43,950 nt of DNA. Origin: Chloroflexota bacterium (GTDB taxonomy: Bacteria; Chloroflexota; Anaerolineae; Anaerolineales; Anaerolineaceae). Numbering within the stretch: the stretch's first letter is position 1; every line of letters begins with the position of its first letter. A program made the translations under genes and the position numbers. This document shows, in pieces, positions 9,200 through 17,074 of this stretch. The notes beneath the pieces were generated by a model that worked only from the letters and a program-made list of their open reading frames with translations, searched no databases and was not told the origin of the DNA. The stretch is taken from assembly GCA_012798455.1 (NCBI GenBank), contig JAAZNC010000005.1, positions 1 to 43,950 on the forward strand, given 5' to 3'.

Positions 9200-9882
9200 T
9201 ATTCATCCTGCTTTCGTTTAATATTCAAGGTTGTTAAAATGGTTGCAAGGGTTAGATCTGCAACAGCCTTTACGACAACATCTGCCTTGGTAAGTTTTTT
9301 TACTGGGTGGGTGCTGGCGATGGCGATGCACTTTGTTCCGGCTTTTTTGGCTCCTTCGATGCCCAGAAGACTGTCTTCTATCACCAGGCAGTTGGCAGGT
9401 TGTAGCTTCAACGCTGTCGTTGCTGCTAAATAGGCTTCCGGATTTCGTTTGCTCGCCATTTGCGCGCTGGAAATGATCTGGTCGAAATAAGGACGTAGAG
9501 TACTTAATTGCATGACTGCTGCGATGTTTTCCATAGGAGCTGACGATGCAATGGCTTGTTTGAATCCAGCTGCTTGGCAATCTCTCAAAAGATTGATTAC
9601 TCCTGCATATATCTTGAATTCTTTTTTAATGGCATCGCGATAGAGTTCTTCTTTTTGCCTGGAGATCACTTCCAGTGTGACCCGGTCGAGTTTTTCTCCA
9701 AAGATGTCAGCAAGCAAAGAATCGTTGTTGATTCCGAATGTATCGTCGAAATATTGCCTGGTGAAATCTACCTGATAAGGGAAAAGCGCTTGTTGCCAGG
9801 CGTGAAAGTGGGCATCAGCAGTATCGATCAGCACACCATCCATATCCCAAATGATTCCATAAGCATTCAATGAATTTGTCAT
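9199..9882 (-). CDS. HAD-superfamily hydrolase, beta-phosphoglucomutase-like
   Basis: Haloacid dehalogenase-family phosphatase or phosphomutase. All four motifs are visible: motif I DMDGVLID (about 13-20), motif II IASSAP (about 112-117), motif III Lys in SKRNPEAYL (about 144-152) and motif IV VIEDSLLGIEGAKKAG (about 166-181). A C1-type helical cap lies between motifs I and II, as in beta-phosphoglucomutase and sugar phosphatases. It is the first gene of a two-gene unit with the SorC regulator and diverges from the ascorbate-type PTS operon. It may remove a toxic or dead-end sugar phosphate, but this is inferred from position only. Substrate is unknown. Confidence 0.85.
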   Translation of the reverse strand: MTNSLNAYGIIWDMDGVLIDTADAHFHAWQQALFPYQVDFTRQYFDDTFGINNDSLLADIFGEKLDRVTLEVISRQKEELYRDAIKKEFKIYAGVINLLRDCQAAGFKQAIASSAPMENIAAVMQLSTLRPYFDQIISSAQMASKRNPEAYLAATTALKLQPANCLVIEDSLLGIEGAKKAGTKCIAIASTHPVKKLTKADVVVKAVADLTLATILTTLNIKRKQDE

Positions 9883-9974
9883 TTAATCATTCTTTCCCGT
9901 TGTATCCAGCATTTAGAAGTAGGTCGTTCTCCTGTAACCATTTTATTCAAGGATATCAGTGGTACCTATAAGTC

Positions 9975-10032
9975 TCGCTTGCTCATGCACATATGTTCAA
10001 TTATATGAAATTATGTTGAATTAAGCAAGCGA
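9975..10032. promoter_or_regulatory. Candidate SorC operator region of the ascorbate-type operon
   Basis: Two layers of symmetry lie between the divergent units. A perfect 9-bp inverted repeat TCGCTTGCT (9975-9983) / AGCAAGCGA (10024-10032) frames the region. Inside it ATGTTCAATTA (9993-10003) and ATGTTGAATTA (10013-10023) are near-identical direct repeats exactly 20 bp (two helical turns) apart. SorC/DeoR(Bsu)-type regulators bind TTGAA/TTCAA half sites cooperatively, so this fits the adjacent regulator. The assignment is an inference. Confidence 0.5.
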
Positions 10033-10044
10033 AGAAAATAGAAT
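10016..10044 (+). promoter_or_regulatory. Sigma70-type promoter of the ascorbate-type operon
   Basis: TTGAAT (10016-10021), 17-bp spacer, TAGAAT (10039-10044). This gives a leader of about 45 bases before the first gene at 10095. The -35 hexamer lies in one operator-like repeat and the spacer contains half of the inverted repeat, which would suit repression. Confidence 0.5.
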
Positions 10045-10094
10045 AGTAATGATTAGATTTCTATTAACAAAATAAGATAAGAAGGAAAATTCAA

Positions 10095-11060
10095 ATGGCT
10101 TTTATACGTACTATTCATGGTGATATCGATGCAAAAGAAATGGGGGTGACCAATACCCATGAGCATTTGATTCGAACTGGTGGGGCAGAGGTTGCACTGC
10201 ACGGTGAAGATATGCGTCTACCCTTCGTTGATAAAGCAGTTGAAGAAGCCAGACGCTTTTTGGCAGCAGGCGGTAAGACCATTGTGGATTGCAATCCGAT
10301 CGGAGTGGGTCGCGATATCGTAAAGTTGCTCGAAGTGAATGAACAGCTCCCCGATTTGAATCTGATCGTCACCACCGGATTTCATGCCAGCCATGTGTAC
10401 GACAAAGTTGTGCATTGGGTGGTGCGTTATTCGGTGGAAGAAATCGCAGATCTGATCATCGCCGAGATTGAAGAAGGTATTGACGAACATGATTACATGG
10501 GACCAATTGTGAAACGCAGTAAAGCCAAGGCAGGTTGTATTAAGGTTGGCACATCCTATGGCATGATCACGCCCTTTGAGGAAAAAGAGATAAAAGCGGC
10601 TGCCATTGCTGCCAAAGAAACCGGTGCAGTAATCAATACCCATACCTCGCATGGCACCATGGCATTAGAACAGGTGCAGTGGTTCCTCAAATTGGGAGTC
10701 AAGCCAGAACAGATTTTGATCGGTCATGTACAGCGCATTCCGGATGCCTGGTATCACAAAAAGATTGCAGCACTGGGTGCCAGTTTCAGCTACGATGGTG
10801 GTTATCGCGTAAAATACTGGCCAGACCGCTTCCGTGTTGAACTGATCCAGGAAATGATCAAAGCTGGTTATCAAAAACACGTCACTCTTTCTACTGATTC
10901 AGGGAAAAAATCATATCAAAAGGCTTATGGAGCCGGAACCGGTGTGGATTACGATCTGGTGGAATTTGTGCCGCGGCTGCGCGAAGAAGGTGTATCTGAA
11001 AGTGCCATTGAAGACATTTTGGTAAATAATCCAGCACGATTATTTACGTTAAAAAAATAG
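10095..11060 (+). CDS. PTE-family (phosphotriesterase-fold) metal hydrolase, probable sugar-lactone phosphate lactonase
   Basis: Amidohydrolase-superfamily (beta/alpha)8-barrel protein of the phosphotriesterase family (COG1735). Binuclear metal ligands are visible: H22 and H24 in NTHEHL, bridging K150 in GCIKVG, H183 in INTHTSHG, H211 in IGHVQRI and D268 in LSTDSG. The 321-aa length is normal. It is the first gene of an operon that encodes an ascorbate-type PTS, UlaD, UlaE and UlaF but no UlaG. Members of this family are known to hydrolyse sugar 1,4-lactone phosphates, so the likely job is opening L-ascorbate-6-phosphate or a related lactone. It could serve another lactone if the operon's true substrate is not ascorbate. 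SD AAGGAAAA precedes the start. Confidence 0.8.
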   Translation: MAFIRTIHGDIDAKEMGVTNTHEHLIRTGGAEVALHGEDMRLPFVDKAVEEARRFLAAGGKTIVDCNPIGVGRDIVKLLEVNEQLPDLNLIVTTGFHASHVYDKVVHWVVRYSVEEIADLIIAEIEEGIDEHDYMGPIVKRSKAKAGCIKVGTSYGMITPFEEKEIKAAAIAAKETGAVINTHTSHGTMALEQVQWFLKLGVKPEQILIGHVQRIPDAWYHKKIAALGASFSYDGGYRVKYWPDRFRVELIQEMIKAGYQKHVTLSTDSGKKSYQKAYGAGTGVDYDLVEFVPRLREEGVSESAIEDILVNNPARLFTLKK

Positions 11061-11150
11061 GATCGAGGAGGTGAAAATAGATAGGTGCGTTTGATTATTG
11101 TTAGATTGTAAGATTTCTTAATCGATTTATTATAGAAAAGGAGAGATTTA

Positions 11151-12464
11151 ATGGAGGCTTTTACTAAGTTTTTTGATGGTTTTAGCGCATTCATGGCACA
11201 ACCTGCTTTGTTGCTCGGTTTGGTGGCAGCCATTGGGCTGATTGCACTCAAACGACCTTTCACTCGTGTATTGTCCGGTTTTGTGAAAACGGCAGTTGGC
11301 GTTTTGATCCTGACCACTGGTTCAGGACAGATCACAGCAACCTTCCGCCCGATCATTGTCGGCATGAAGGACGTATTGGGAATTGAAGGTGTCATTATTG
11401 ATCCCTACACGACCTATCCTGCAGTTCAAGCGGCGGCCACCGAACAGATCCCCGAGTTGCTCTCATGGATTGGCTATGTGATGGTGCTGGCGTTCTTGAT
11501 CAATATCTTGCTGGTTGCTTTACGCAAGATCACAAAACTACGTGCCCTTTTCTTGACCGGGCATGTCATGTTCCTGCAGGCAGCTTTGATGACCTGGTTG
11601 GTCTGGTACTTCTTCCAGCTTCCTCAATGGCCTACGGTTATTATTTCAGCCGTTCTGGTCAGCCTTTACTGGACGATCGGCGCATCTATCCTCATCAAAC
11701 CGACCGATATCATCACCGGTGGCGCTGGCTTTACTGTTGGTCATCAGCAGCATTTCATGAACTGGGTGGCGTGGAAGATCGCGCATTTGTTTGGTGATCC
11801 GGAAAAAGAAAACATCGATCATCTCAAACTCCCCGGTTGGTTGAATATGTTCTCTGACAACGTCGTATCTGTCCCGATCATCATGGTTTTATTCTTCACA
11901 CCTATTCTGATTTGGCTTGGACCAAAAGCACTTGGATTTGAATCGTATACTTTCAAATGGTTTATCAATGCCTTGTTGCTTGATCTGCAGTTCGGTGTGT
12001 ATGTCACCATCATCTTGACTGGTGTGCGCATGTTTGTGGCAGAGCTGGCAGTATCTTTCAATGGCATCTCTGAGAAACTGCTGCCCGGTGCGGTGGTTGG
12101 TGTGGATGGTATGGCAATTGCCCCTTATTCCCCCAATGCTGTTATCGCCGGTTTCGTTTTCTGCGCTCTGGGCGAGGCAATTGGTATTGCTACCCTGATC
12201 GCGACCAAGAGCCCCATTCTCATCATTCCGGGTTTCGTACCGGTCTTCTTTGATGCAGCCATTACGGCTGTATTCGCCAACAAATTTGGTGGTTGGAAAG
12301 CGGTCATGGTCATTTCGATCGCAGTTGGTCTCATCCAGGTATTTGGTAGTGCCTGGGCAGCCGGCATGTCTGGTCTGGTTGGTGGATGGCAGGGTAACTC
12401 GGATTTTGCAACTATCTGGCCGGCTTTGATGACAGTCATGAAAGCAATTTCACCAATCCGATAA
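11151..12464 (+). CDS. ulaA: PTS ascorbate-type transporter subunit EIIC (first copy)
   Basis: Polytopic membrane EIIC of the ascorbate-galactitol (SgaT/UlaA) PTS superfamily. It has about 10-11 hydrophobic segments and characteristic loops: TFRPIIVGMK, GHVMFLQAALMTW, GAGFTVGHQQHFMNWVAWK region, GVDGMAIAPYSPNAV and PVFFDAAITAVFANKFGGWKA. At 437 aa it is close to E. coli UlaA. It translocates the substrate while EIIB phosphorylates it. A good SD, AAGGAGAG, precedes the ATG. A second copy (15042-16340) lies later in the same operon. L-ascorbate is the best-known substrate, but related UlaA-like EIICs may take other sugar acids or lactones. Confidence 0.9.
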   Translation: MEAFTKFFDGFSAFMAQPALLLGLVAAIGLIALKRPFTRVLSGFVKTAVGVLILTTGSGQITATFRPIIVGMKDVLGIEGVIIDPYTTYPAVQAAATEQIPELLSWIGYVMVLAFLINILLVALRKITKLRALFLTGHVMFLQAALMTWLVWYFFQLPQWPTVIISAVLVSLYWTIGASILIKPTDIITGGAGFTVGHQQHFMNWVAWKIAHLFGDPEKENIDHLKLPGWLNMFSDNVVSVPIIMVLFFTPILIWLGPKALGFESYTFKWFINALLLDLQFGVYVTIILTGVRMFVAELAVSFNGISEKLLPGAVVGVDGMAIAPYSPNAVIAGFVFCALGEAIGIATLIATKSPILIIPGFVPVFFDAAITAVFANKFGGWKAVMVISIAVGLIQVFGSAWAAGMSGLVGGWQGNSDFATIWPALMTVMKAISPIR

Positions 12465-12533
12465 ACTCTTCGATTGTTTTTAAGAGAAGAGTTATAAGTA
12501 TCTTATTGGTAAAAAGAGAATCTTAAAGGCAAA

Positions 12534-12567
12534 TGCTCCTGGATCATGATTGCCCGGTCCAGGAGCA
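12534..12567 (+). other. Intercistronic stem-loop between EIIC and EIIB genes
   Basis: TGCTCCTGGA (12534-12543) pairs perfectly with TCCAGGAGCA (12558-12567) around a 14-base loop. It is followed by AAAAATATC, not a T tract, so it is not a classic plus-strand terminator. It lies in the 133-bp gap inside the operon and may adjust mRNA stability or partial read-through between the membrane EIIC and the soluble EII genes. Confidence 0.6.
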
Positions 12568-12597
12568 AAAATATCGAAAAAAGAGGTTAAAAAACGG

Positions 12598-12906
12598 ATG
12601 CTTAAAATTTTGGCAGTTTGTGGCAATGGGCAGGGTTCGAGTGTGGTATTGCGGTTGGGATTGGAACCGGTTCTGGCTGAACTGGGTCTCGGTGATGCTT
12701 CAGTAGAGTGCACAGCCCTGGGGCAGGCGCAGGGCATGATGAATTTTGTAGATCTCATTGTGGTCGCAGCTCACCTGGCAGATATGATCGAACCACCGAA
12801 AGATAAGCCAGTTGTCATTGTGAATAATCTAATCGATAAAAAAGAAGTGAAAGAAAAAGTGGTTGCGGCGCTTGAGAAGTATTACCCCAATCTTCTTAAG
12901 AAATAA
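12598..12906 (+). CDS. ulaB: PTS ascorbate-type EIIB component
   Basis: Small cytoplasmic EIIB of the ascorbate/lactose-IIB-like fold (102 aa). The phosphorylatable Cys is in the P-loop LAVCGNGQGSS (Cys 8). The rest is an alternating beta/alpha domain ending in a Lys-rich helix. It takes phosphate from EIIA and gives it to the incoming sugar at EIIC. Start at 12598 (ATG CTT AAA) fits the family's N-terminus directly before the first beta-strand; longer in-frame ATGs run back into the hairpin region. It follows the EIIC gene after a stem-loop gap and precedes EIIA. Confidence 0.9.
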   Translation: MLKILAVCGNGQGSSVVLRLGLEPVLAELGLGDASVECTALGQAQGMMNFVDLIVVAAHLADMIEPPKDKPVVIVNNLIDKKEVKEKVVAALEKYYPNLLKK

Positions 12907-13022
12907 CCATTAGGGAATAAGTCATTCTTAAAAATTTAATAAGGATCTTGAGTTCTTCGGAGAAGAAGAAATCTATTCACTCATCAAAATTTAAAGGTAG
13001 AAAGATAACTTTCGGAGAAGAT

Positions 13023-13484
13023 ATGCGCGATCTAAGAGATATGCTCACTGAAAATACGGTCAAATTGAATACCACCGTATCTGACTGGAAAGAAGCCGTG
13101 CGTGTTGGTGGAAGCATGCTGGTGGATGTGAAAGCCTGTAAACCCGAATATGTGGATGCCATGGTGCGTTTCGCGGAAGAGTTGGGTCCATATATTGTCA
13201 TCGGAAAAGGGCTGGCGTTACCTCACGCTCGACCCGAAGAAGGAGTGCTCGAAACCTGTTTCAGTCTGCTGACGCTTTCAGAACCCATTGAGTTTGGAAA
13301 TGAATATAACGACCCGGTTTACGTCGTTTTTTGCATGGCAGCTCGCGATAAGGATGAACATATCGAAGCGCTGCGCCAGATTGCCAATCTATGTGGTGAT
13401 GAGTTTTATTTTGAAAAGATAAAAACTGCACAAACGCTTGAAGACATTCAAGCACTTTTAAAGAAGGCAGGCGATCTTAAATAA
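13023..13484 (+). CDS. ulaC: PTS EIIA component, fructose/mannitol/ascorbate type
   Basis: PTS_EIIA_2-domain protein. The active His lies in LPHARPEEGV (about residues 64-73 from this start), with a typical DEHIEALRQIANL helix afterwards. It relays phosphate from HPr to UlaB. ATG at 13023 has GGAG five bases upstream and gives 153 aa, the usual UlaC length. The frame is open to a TTG at 12948 with AAGGA only 2 bases before it, so an N-terminal basic extension of 25 residues is possible but less likely. HPr and EI are not in this window. Confidence 0.87.
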   Translation: MRDLRDMLTENTVKLNTTVSDWKEAVRVGGSMLVDVKACKPEYVDAMVRFAEELGPYIVIGKGLALPHARPEEGVLETCFSLLTLSEPIEFGNEYNDPVYVVFCMAARDKDEHIEALRQIANLCGDEFYFEKIKTAQTLEDIQALLKKAGDLK

Positions 13485-13525
13485 CGTTCATTAATTACTG
13501 CCCTAAATAGCAAAGGAGGATTTTT

Positions 13526-14182
13526 ATGGCTTTACCACGCCCACTGCTCCAGGTGGCACTTGATACAAAGGATCTCAATACGGCATTAAAGACGACCCGT
13601 CTTGTTTCCGACGTGGTGGATGTAATTGAAGTTGGCACGATATTATGTCTGGCAGAAGGGTTGGGAGCAATCACCTCAATCCGCACGCTTTACCCGAATA
13701 AATTGATCCTGGCAGATGTGCGTATCGCTGAAGCGGGTGCCATCATTGCAAAAATGGTATTTGATGCACAGGCGAATTGGGTCTCTATGCTTAGTTCAGC
13801 GTCTTTGAGTACTATGGAAGCTGTGGCAAAAGAGGCATTTTCGCGCGGAGGGGATGTTCAGGTAGAGTTACAAGATGATTGGTCCATGCAGAAAGCGAAA
13901 GAATGGCTTGCTTTGGGTATCAAACAGGTCACCATTCACCGCAGCCGCGATGCCGAAGTTTCTCACCCCAACTGGGATGAGAAAAGCATCCAGCAGATCC
14001 GCGATCTCGCTGATCAAGGGTTCAAAGTCTCAGTAACTGGGAAACTCTCAACTACAGATATTCCCCTGTTCAAAGGCATTCCGGTCTTCGCGTTTGTAGC
14101 CGGTCGTGCAATTCGAGAGGCGCAAGATCCTCACGCGGCAGCACAGCATTTTATGGCATCTATCCGGGAAAACTGGAATTAG
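13526..14182 (+). CDS. ulaD: 3-keto-L-gulonate-6-phosphate decarboxylase, motif variant
   Basis: Orotidine-decarboxylase-suprafamily TIM barrel that decarboxylates 3-keto-L-gulonate-6-P to L-xylulose-5-P in the ascorbate pathway. The sequence follows E. coli UlaD along its whole length: LQVALD with D13, IEVGTILC with E35, HRSRDA (His/Arg specific to the decarboxylase rather than hexulose-phosphate synthase), PLFKGIP and FVAGRAIR. The family signature D-x-K-x-x-D is changed here to D64-V-R66-I-A-E69 (LADVRIAEAG), replacing the conserved Lys and second Asp; the codons are CGT and GAA. The enzyme may therefore be altered in rate, metal use or substrate. SD AAAGGAGG precedes the start. Confidence 0.88.
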   Translation: MALPRPLLQVALDTKDLNTALKTTRLVSDVVDVIEVGTILCLAEGLGAITSIRTLYPNKLILADVRIAEAGAIIAKMVFDAQANWVSMLSSASLSTMEAVAKEAFSRGGDVQVELQDDWSMQKAKEWLALGIKQVTIHRSRDAEVSHPNWDEKSIQQIRDLADQGFKVSVTGKLSTTDIPLFKGIPVFAFVAGRAIREAQDPHAAAQHFMASIRENWN

Positions 14183-14190
14183 GGTTAATT

Positions 14191-15033
14191 ATGAGCAGCA
14201 TTCCAATTGGCATTTATGAGAAAGCTCTCCCTTCAAAACTTGGCTGGAAACAGCGCTTGGAATTGGCGGCCACACTGGGTTTTGATTTTGTCGAGATATC
14301 CATTGATGAAAGCGATGAACGCTTATCCCGATTGGAGTGGGATACTGCTCAAAAACGCGACCTGCGCGAAGCAACTATTTCAACCCGTGTCCCTATTTTG
14401 GATATGTGTTTGAGTGCTCACCGCAAGTATGCCCTGGGTAGTGCTGATCCAGCCACGCGCGCAAGAGCAATGGATATCTTTCATAAAGCCATCAATTTTG
14501 CGGAAGAAACCGGCATCCGTATCATTCAACTTGCCGGCTACTATGTGTATTACGAACCGGAAGACTCTCAAACTATTGACCGTTATAAGCAAGGATTAGA
14601 AGAGGGTTTAAGCCATGCGGAGAAAACCGGGGTGATGCTGGCGTTGGAGAATGTGGATGGGTTGCATATCAATTCGATTACCCGCGCCAAGACGCTGGTG
14701 GATGAATTCGACTCACCCTGGTTCCAGATCTACCCGGATATTGGAAATCTCACCGAACAGGGTCTGGATGTCGATTCCGAATTGGAGATCGGCTGGGGAC
14801 ATATCGTTGCCGTCCATGTGAAGGATGTGATCAAAGGGCAGGTGCGCCGTATCAAGTTTGGTGATGGTATTGTGGATTTTATGGCAGCTTTTCAAAAATT
14901 AAAAAGTAAAAATTTTGGTGGACCCATTCTGATCGAGATGTGGAATGACGATTCCCCGCAAGCGGAGACCATCCTAAAAGAAAGCCTGCGCTTTGTACGA
15001 GAAAAAATGCGACTGGGTGGTTTATTGGATTAG
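14191..15033 (+). CDS. ulaE: L-xylulose-5-phosphate (L-ribulose-5-phosphate) 3-epimerase
   Basis: Xylose-isomerase-like TIM-barrel epimerase that interconverts L-xylulose-5-P and L-ribulose-5-P. Predicted metal ligands: Glu in ALENVDGL (about residue 153), Asp in YPDIGNL (about 183), His in VAVHVKD (about 209) and Glu in ILIEMWND (about 249). SIPIGIYEKALP at the N-terminus and LSAHRKYALGS are typical of UlaE/SgbU. The length of 280 aa is normal. It lies 8 bp after ulaD and 8 bp before the second EIIC, clearly one transcript. It supplies the substrate for UlaF. Confidence 0.92.
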   Translation: MSSIPIGIYEKALPSKLGWKQRLELAATLGFDFVEISIDESDERLSRLEWDTAQKRDLREATISTRVPILDMCLSAHRKYALGSADPATRARAMDIFHKAINFAEETGIRIIQLAGYYVYYEPEDSQTIDRYKQGLEEGLSHAEKTGVMLALENVDGLHINSITRAKTLVDEFDSPWFQIYPDIGNLTEQGLDVDSELEIGWGHIVAVHVKDVIKGQVRRIKFGDGIVDFMAAFQKLKSKNFGGPILIEMWNDDSPQAETILKESLRFVREKMRLGGLLD

Positions 15034-15041
15034 ACAACCTG

Positions 15042-16340
15042 ATGGAAATCTTTTCAACACTCTTCAATGAGATCATCAACCCAATCTTTGCCCAACCATC
15101 TTTTATATTGGGAACTGTTACATTTGCCGGATTGGCTGCACTGCGTAAACCGTTTGTCGAATTACTGCAGGGAACCGTAAAGACCATCATCGGAGTATTG
15201 CTTTTACAAAATGGTTCCGGGTTGATGGTAGCCATGTTCCGACCGATCATTTTCAGTTTCACAGAACGCTTTCAGATCGAAGGAGTCATCATCGACCCCT
15301 ATGTGACCCTGTCGGCAGTGACGGATGCGCTGGGAGAAAAATTGGGGTGGGTCGGTTTTACCATGTTGATCGGGTTTGGCATCAACTTATTACTGGTTGC
15401 ATTCCGTAAATATACTCATCTCCATTCTCTGTTTCTAACGGGACATGTCATGTTCCTGCAGTCAGCGTTGATCACCTGGATCGTCTACTATTACTTTGGC
15501 TATGATCTGGGAGGTACCGTTCTCCTGGCAGGTAGCCTGATCGGTCTGTATTGGAGCGTCGGTGCGCAGATGAATGCCAAACCGGCTCAGATCATCAATA
15601 AGGGGGCAGGCTTCACCGTAGCTCATCAGCAACACCTCATGAACTGGGTTGCTTGGAAAGTTGCTCCCAAGATCGGTGATCCGAAGCAATCCATTGAGAA
15701 GATCAAATTTCCCGCCTGGTTGGATGAATTCAGAAAAGTCGAGGTCAGCGTTCCGCTGGTGATGTTTATCATCTTCACTCCATTGCTTCTTTTGCTTGGC
15801 TCTTCCGAGCTGAGGGAATTATCAGGAATGCCGGGTTATTTATATGTTCCCATCGTTGCTATCAGCTTTGGAGCCTATGTGCTCATCATGAACCAGGGCA
15901 TCACCATGTTCGTGGGGGAATTGAGCACTGCTTTCAAGGGTATTTCCCAGAAATTGTTACCAGATGCTCTGATCGGGGTGGATGGCATGGCACTGGCTCC
16001 GTATGCTCCTAATGCTGTCATGGCGGGCTTTATTTGCTGTGCCTTGGGTCAATTCGGTGGAGTGCTTATGTTGGTTCTGATGAATTCTCCGGTGCTGATC
16101 ATTCCTTCATTTATACCCGTATTTTTTGATGCTGCCATTACGGCTGTTTTTGCTGATACCTTTGGTGGGTGGCGGGCATTGGTGGTGATCTCATTTGGTG
16201 TGGGGCTGATCCATATTTTTGGAAATCTTTGGGCAGCCAAGAATTCTGGACTGGTGGGGGGATGGATGGGGAACAGTGATTGGGCGACGATTTGGCCATT
16301 AGTGATGCAAGGGATGAAAGCAATTTCACCCTTACGATAA
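15042..16340 (+). CDS. PTS ascorbate-type EIIC, second copy
   Basis: Second UlaA/SgaT-type membrane EIIC of the same operon (432 aa). It shares the family loops with the first copy (FRPIIFSFTERF, GHVMFLQSALITWI, GVDGMALAPYAPNAVMAGF, PVFFDAAITAVFADTFGGWRA) but differs over most of its length, so this is an old duplication or separate acquisition, not a recent repeat. Only one EIIB and one EIIA gene are present, so both permeases may share them, or the two may act on different substrates. It sits between ulaE and ulaF with short gaps. No SD of note is seen; coupling to ulaE is likely. Confidence 0.88.
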   Translation: MEIFSTLFNEIINPIFAQPSFILGTVTFAGLAALRKPFVELLQGTVKTIIGVLLLQNGSGLMVAMFRPIIFSFTERFQIEGVIIDPYVTLSAVTDALGEKLGWVGFTMLIGFGINLLLVAFRKYTHLHSLFLTGHVMFLQSALITWIVYYYFGYDLGGTVLLAGSLIGLYWSVGAQMNAKPAQIINKGAGFTVAHQQHLMNWVAWKVAPKIGDPKQSIEKIKFPAWLDEFRKVEVSVPLVMFIIFTPLLLLLGSSELRELSGMPGYLYVPIVAISFGAYVLIMNQGITMFVGELSTAFKGISQKLLPDALIGVDGMALAPYAPNAVMAGFICCALGQFGGVLMLVLMNSPVLIIPSFIPVFFDAAITAVFADTFGGWRALVVISFGVGLIHIFGNLWAAKNSGLVGGWMGNSDWATIWPLVMQGMKAISPLR

Positions 16341-16355
16341 GAAAGGTAGTTAAAC

Positions 16356-17012
16356 ATGTTAGAGGTATTGAAGAACGAAGTTTATAAGATGAATATGGAA
16401 TTACCGCGCAACGGGCTGGTGTATTGGACCAGCGGCAATGTGAGCGGGCGCGATGTCGAAAGCAACCTGATCGTGATCAAACCCAGTGGGATCAAGTATG
16501 AGGAATTAGAGCCGGAAGATATGGTCGTGGTGAATCTGGATGGGAAGGTGATCGAGGGTGATCTGGAACCCTCATCAGATACCGCCTCGCATCTTTATAT
16601 TTATCGCCATCGCCAGGATGTGAATGGCGTTGTACACACCCATTCCTATTATGCCACCGCTTTTGCGGCGGTGGGAAAACCTATTCCTGCATGCCTGACG
16701 GCTGTTGCCGAAAACTTTGGCAAGGAGATCCCTATTGGGGCTTACGCTCCGATCGGAGGAGAAGCCATTGGTGCCGAGGTGGTGCGTTCCATTGGGGATT
16801 GTTCAGCCATCATCTTGAAGAACCATGGGGTTTTTACCATTGGTTCCTCTCCCGAAAGTGCTTTGAAAGCAGCAGTGTTGGCTGAAGGGGTGGCAAAAAC
16901 CTATCTGCTGGCATTGCAGGTTGGAGATCCGGAGATCCTATCGGATGAGGATATTCTTGAACACAAGAACTGGTATAAAACCAGTTATGGACAGAAAACC
17001 GGCTCTCACTAG
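16356..17012 (+). CDS. ulaF: L-ribulose-5-phosphate 4-epimerase
   Basis: Class II aldolase/epimerase of the AraD/UlaF family that converts L-ribulose-5-P to D-xylulose-5-P for the pentose phosphate pathway. Zinc ligands are in VVHTHSYYATAF (two His, about residues 91 and 93) and LKNHGVF (His about 155). TSGNVSGRD and KPSGIKY are the phosphate-binding motifs, and SSDTASH carries the catalytic-site Asp. At 218 aa it is slightly shorter than AraD (231). It is the last gene of the operon, followed by a strong terminator. Confidence 0.92.
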   Translation: MLEVLKNEVYKMNMELPRNGLVYWTSGNVSGRDVESNLIVIKPSGIKYEELEPEDMVVVNLDGKVIEGDLEPSSDTASHLYIYRHRQDVNGVVHTHSYYATAFAAVGKPIPACLTAVAENFGKEIPIGAYAPIGGEAIGAEVVRSIGDCSAIILKNHGVFTIGSSPESALKAAVLAEGVAKTYLLALQVGDPEILSDEDILEHKNWYKTSYGQKTGSH

Positions 17013-17034
17013 AGCCAATGTCCTGCAATAGAAG

Positions 17035-17059
17035 AAGGGAGGTGCCTCACCTCCCTTTT
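17035..17059 (+). terminator. Rho-independent terminator of the ascorbate-type operon
   Basis: AAGGGAGGTG (17035-17044), loop CCT, CACCTCCCTT (17048-17057), then TTC. It is a perfect 10-bp stem placed between convergent genes and may also help to stop the diguanylate cyclase transcript from the other strand. Confidence 0.85.
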
Positions 17060-17074
17060 CCATTGTCGGGGAAA

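Noticed and set aside
11067-11108. Strong GGAGGTG after the PTE-family gene as the start of a tiny peptide
   Set aside because: Only 7-8 codons before a stop in each usable frame; a leader peptide cannot be supported.
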